Made by a program: the position numbers and the translations under genes. From NCBI RefSeq assembly GCF_900104115.1, contig NZ_FNJM01000002.1, positions 62,001 to 126,000 on the forward strand: DNA of 64,000 nucleotides. The letters run 5' to 3'. Origin of the DNA: Clostridium gasigenes (lineage in GTDB: Bacteria > Bacillota > Clostridia > Clostridiales > Clostridiaceae). Each line of letters begins with the position of its first letter. The stretch's first letter is position 1. Below are positions 62,441 through 64,000 of this stretch, piece by piece. The notes under the pieces are model-generated. The model was not told the DNA's origin. It saw nothing but the letters and a program-made list of their open reading frames with translations, and searched no databases.

Positions 62441-63802
62441 TTATTCTACTGGATCTTCAAATCCAAGCATTTTTGTGAAGAAGTATCCAGCTATATATGA
62501 TGTTAAAACTCCTACTAAGAATACTAGCATCTTTCCATCTGCAATTAATAATGCAAGTGGTAATCCAGATACTCCAAGCGCAACTGCTCCAACTTTAAAG
62601 AATGCCATTACAGCTCCACCAACTCCAGCTCCTAAACAAGCTCCAAGGAAAGGTCTTCCAAGTGGCAGAGTTACTCCGTATATTAAAGGTTCACCTATTC
62701 CTAAGAACCCCGGTATCAAACCATTTTTCGCCATTTTCTTTAAACGTTCATTCTTTGTTGTCCTTAATACTGCGATAGTAGCTCCAACTTGAGCCATACC
62801 AGCTGTTGCAAGTATTGGAAGTAATACTGTAAACCCAACATTAGCTATTAAATCTGCATGTATTGGTGTTAATGCTTGATGCATTCCTGTCATAACTAGT
62901 GGCAGGAATAATGCTCCTGATATTGTTCCTGATATAACAGAAACTATCATATTATCTGATGCTATTGTTTGAGCCACTAATAATCCTATTGAATCTGATA
63001 TAAATCCCCCTGCTGGTTGAAGTATAAACAACGCCGCAAGTACTGAAACTGTAAGTGTAACTAATGGTGTTACAAATAAATCTAAAACATCTGGTACAAA
63101 GCTTCTACAAATCTTTTCAACATAGCAAGCTAGTAGTACTACTAGTATTACTGATATAATCCCACCTCTACCTGGAGTTAATGCTACTCCAAAAAGAGTT
63201 ATTTTAGCAAGTGATGCTGATGACAAAATACCACCAAGAACACCACCCATCATAGGCATTTGTGAACCAAACTCCTTAGCTGCGTTAACCCCAACTAAAA
63301 TTGATAAAATCGAGAATACACCATTACCTATAAGTCCTATAATTAGTGCTGATGTTGTAGACTTATATACATCTCCAAAATACACACCGGCTATATTATT
63401 TACAGCAAGTACAAGTCCACTTGCTACAAATAAAGGTATTAACGGGATAAATATATTCCCTATTTTTTTAAGAGCGTTCTTAAACTTGGTATCATTTTTT
63501 TCTTTTAATTTAGCTTTAGTTTCACGTACTGCTTCTTCTCCAAGTAAAACATTTTTCCCTATTAGTTTCTTTAATTCTTCGGTTACTTTATTTACCTTTC
63601 CTGGTCCATAAATAACCTGTAATTGGCCTTTATTTTCTACAACACCTAAAGCTCCCTCTGATTTTTTTATTGCAACTATATCTGCTTTTGAGTAATCATT
63701 AAGTTCTAATCTACAGCGAGTCATACAGTTCGTTGCTGATTTTATATTTTCTTTCCCACCAACTAATTCAACTAATCTTTTTGCAATTTCTTGATTTGTC
63801 AT
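62441..63802 (-). CDS. murP: PTS EIIBC component for N-acetylmuramic acid
   Basis: This 453-residue transporter has an EIIB domain (residues 1-80, phosphorylated Cys in ATNCMTRCRLELND, then EGALGVVENKGQLQVIYGPG) and an EIIC glucose-family membrane domain of about ten helices (HADLIANVGFTVLLPILATA and PGFLGIGEPLIYGVTLPLGR). The N-C-M-T-R-C-R-L sequence and the location between murQ and mupG fit MurNAc uptake as MurNAc-6P; other glucose-family sugars are possible. It lacks its own EIIA and would borrow one. GGAGG precedes the ATG. Confidence 0.85.
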   Translation of the reverse strand: MTNQEIAKRLVELVGGKENIKSATNCMTRCRLELNDYSKADIVAIKKSEGALGVVENKGQLQVIYGPGKVNKVTEELKKLIGKNVLLGEEAVRETKAKLKEKNDTKFKNALKKIGNIFIPLIPLFVASGLVLAVNNIAGVYFGDVYKSTTSALIIGLIGNGVFSILSILVGVNAAKEFGSQMPMMGGVLGGILSSASLAKITLFGVALTPGRGGIISVILVVLLACYVEKICRSFVPDVLDLFVTPLVTLTVSVLAALFILQPAGGFISDSIGLLVAQTIASDNMIVSVISGTISGALFLPLVMTGMHQALTPIHADLIANVGFTVLLPILATAGMAQVGATIAVLRTTKNERLKKMAKNGLIPGFLGIGEPLIYGVTLPLGRPFLGACLGAGVGGAVMAFFKVGAVALGVSGLPLALLIADGKMLVFLVGVLTSYIAGYFFTKMLGFEDPVE

Positions 63803-63867
63803 TATAATGTCCTCCTTATTTTTTATTTTTTACTTACTATAATATATATTGTTTATTTATCTACTTA

Positions 63868-64000
63868 TTAAAGATTTTTTAAAGCTTCAGCGATATAACC
63901 TTTACTTTCTTTTAATTTAAATCCTGCTTCTTCTTTTTCAAGTTTTGATAAAATCATGAATATAGCAAGCTTTACATCAAATTCTGTTTTACTTAAAACT
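63868..64000 (-). CDS. murQ: MurNAc-6-phosphate etherase, C-terminal end (partial)
   Basis: The minus-strand frame running in from the window edge reads VKLAIFMILSKLEKEEAGF, then KLKESKGYIAEALKNL, and stops at 63868. This matches the C-terminal helices of MurQ, which cleaves the lactyl ether of MurNAc-6P to give GlcNAc-6P. The stop is 65 bp before murP, so it is most likely the preceding gene of the same operon. Only about 44 codons are visible. Confidence 0.75.
   Translation of the reverse strand, partial: VLSKTEFDVKLAIFMILSKLEKEEAGFKLKESKGYIAEALKNL

Overview
The window is AT-rich DNA (GC visibly around 30 percent or lower) from a low-GC Gram-positive anaerobe, most likely Clostridium in the narrow sense. 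Supporting signs are strong AGGAGG-type ribosome binding sites, TTG and GTG starts, intrinsic terminators with long U-runs, two MprF lipid-aminoacylating enzymes, a second S4 ribosomal protein, RNase J, and firmicute-type PTS and GalT genes. I see no rRNA, tRNA, CRISPR array, integrase or intact insertion sequence. Most genes from 8 kb onward lie on the minus strand.

Layout. (1) 0-3.5 kb: the end of a 14-helix efflux permease, a decayed acetyltransferase, a DUF3267 metalloprotease-like membrane protein and a GNAT acetyltransferase. (2) 3.5-8.6 kb: an orphan cytosolic xylose-binding-like protein, then a thiol/copper cluster (CcdA, a TlpA/ResA-like thioredoxin, an HMA-TauE/DsbD-like-cupredoxin fusion and a small membrane protein). 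Three of its promoters share one motif. (3) 8.7-23.4 kb: an accessory stretch of short, mostly minus-strand genes holding acetyltransferases, an ASCH protein, a methyltransferase, nucleotidyltransferases, small membrane proteins, a PadR-controlled FtsW/RodA-like protein and a protein with three L7/L12-like repeats. Mixed in are broken genes: a fused MNT-HEPN remnant, an orphan Rpn C-terminal domain behind an 8-bp tandem repeat, a DUF4003 gene with two in-frame stops, and a GNAT gene with an internal deletion. (4) 23.6-27.4 kb: a lipoprotein, an unknown protein, the S4 paralogue behind a Fur-family box, and an M18 aminopeptidase. (5) 26-35 kb: an ancient tandem duplication of the block aminopeptidase-mprF-cation transporter. 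Both mprF copies survive, but the inner transporter and inner aminopeptidase copies have decayed to fragments.

(6) 35.4-44 kb: a membrane diguanylate cyclase, a complete arsenic operon (arsR, arsD, arsA, CoA-disulfide-reductase-like/rhodanese, acr3) and a divergent SulP anion transporter. (7) 44-52 kb: RNase J, a large Sel1-repeat protein, galT with a 32-codon galK remnant in front of it, and a GalR/LacI-type repressor with matching operators. (8) 52-55 kb: small plus-strand genes of unknown function, one behind a structured leader plus terminator and one helix-turn-helix gene behind a 44-bp inverted repeat. (9) 55-64 kb: PTS sugar genes. These are a fructose-family EIIA and EIIBC with a PRD-containing activator, a leucine-rich-repeat protein, and a MurNAc recycling cluster (murR, mupG, murP and the end of murQ).

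How the genes work together: the ars operon senses, chaperones and pumps out arsenite. MurP, MurQ and MupG take up and break down cell-wall MurNAc compounds under MurR. The CcdA/TlpA/HMA-fusion set looks like an extracytoplasmic thiol and copper-handling regulon. The GalR-like repressor probably controls both itself and galT through shared TTTAGTAAA half-sites. Family assignments rest on reading motifs by eye; no database search was run.
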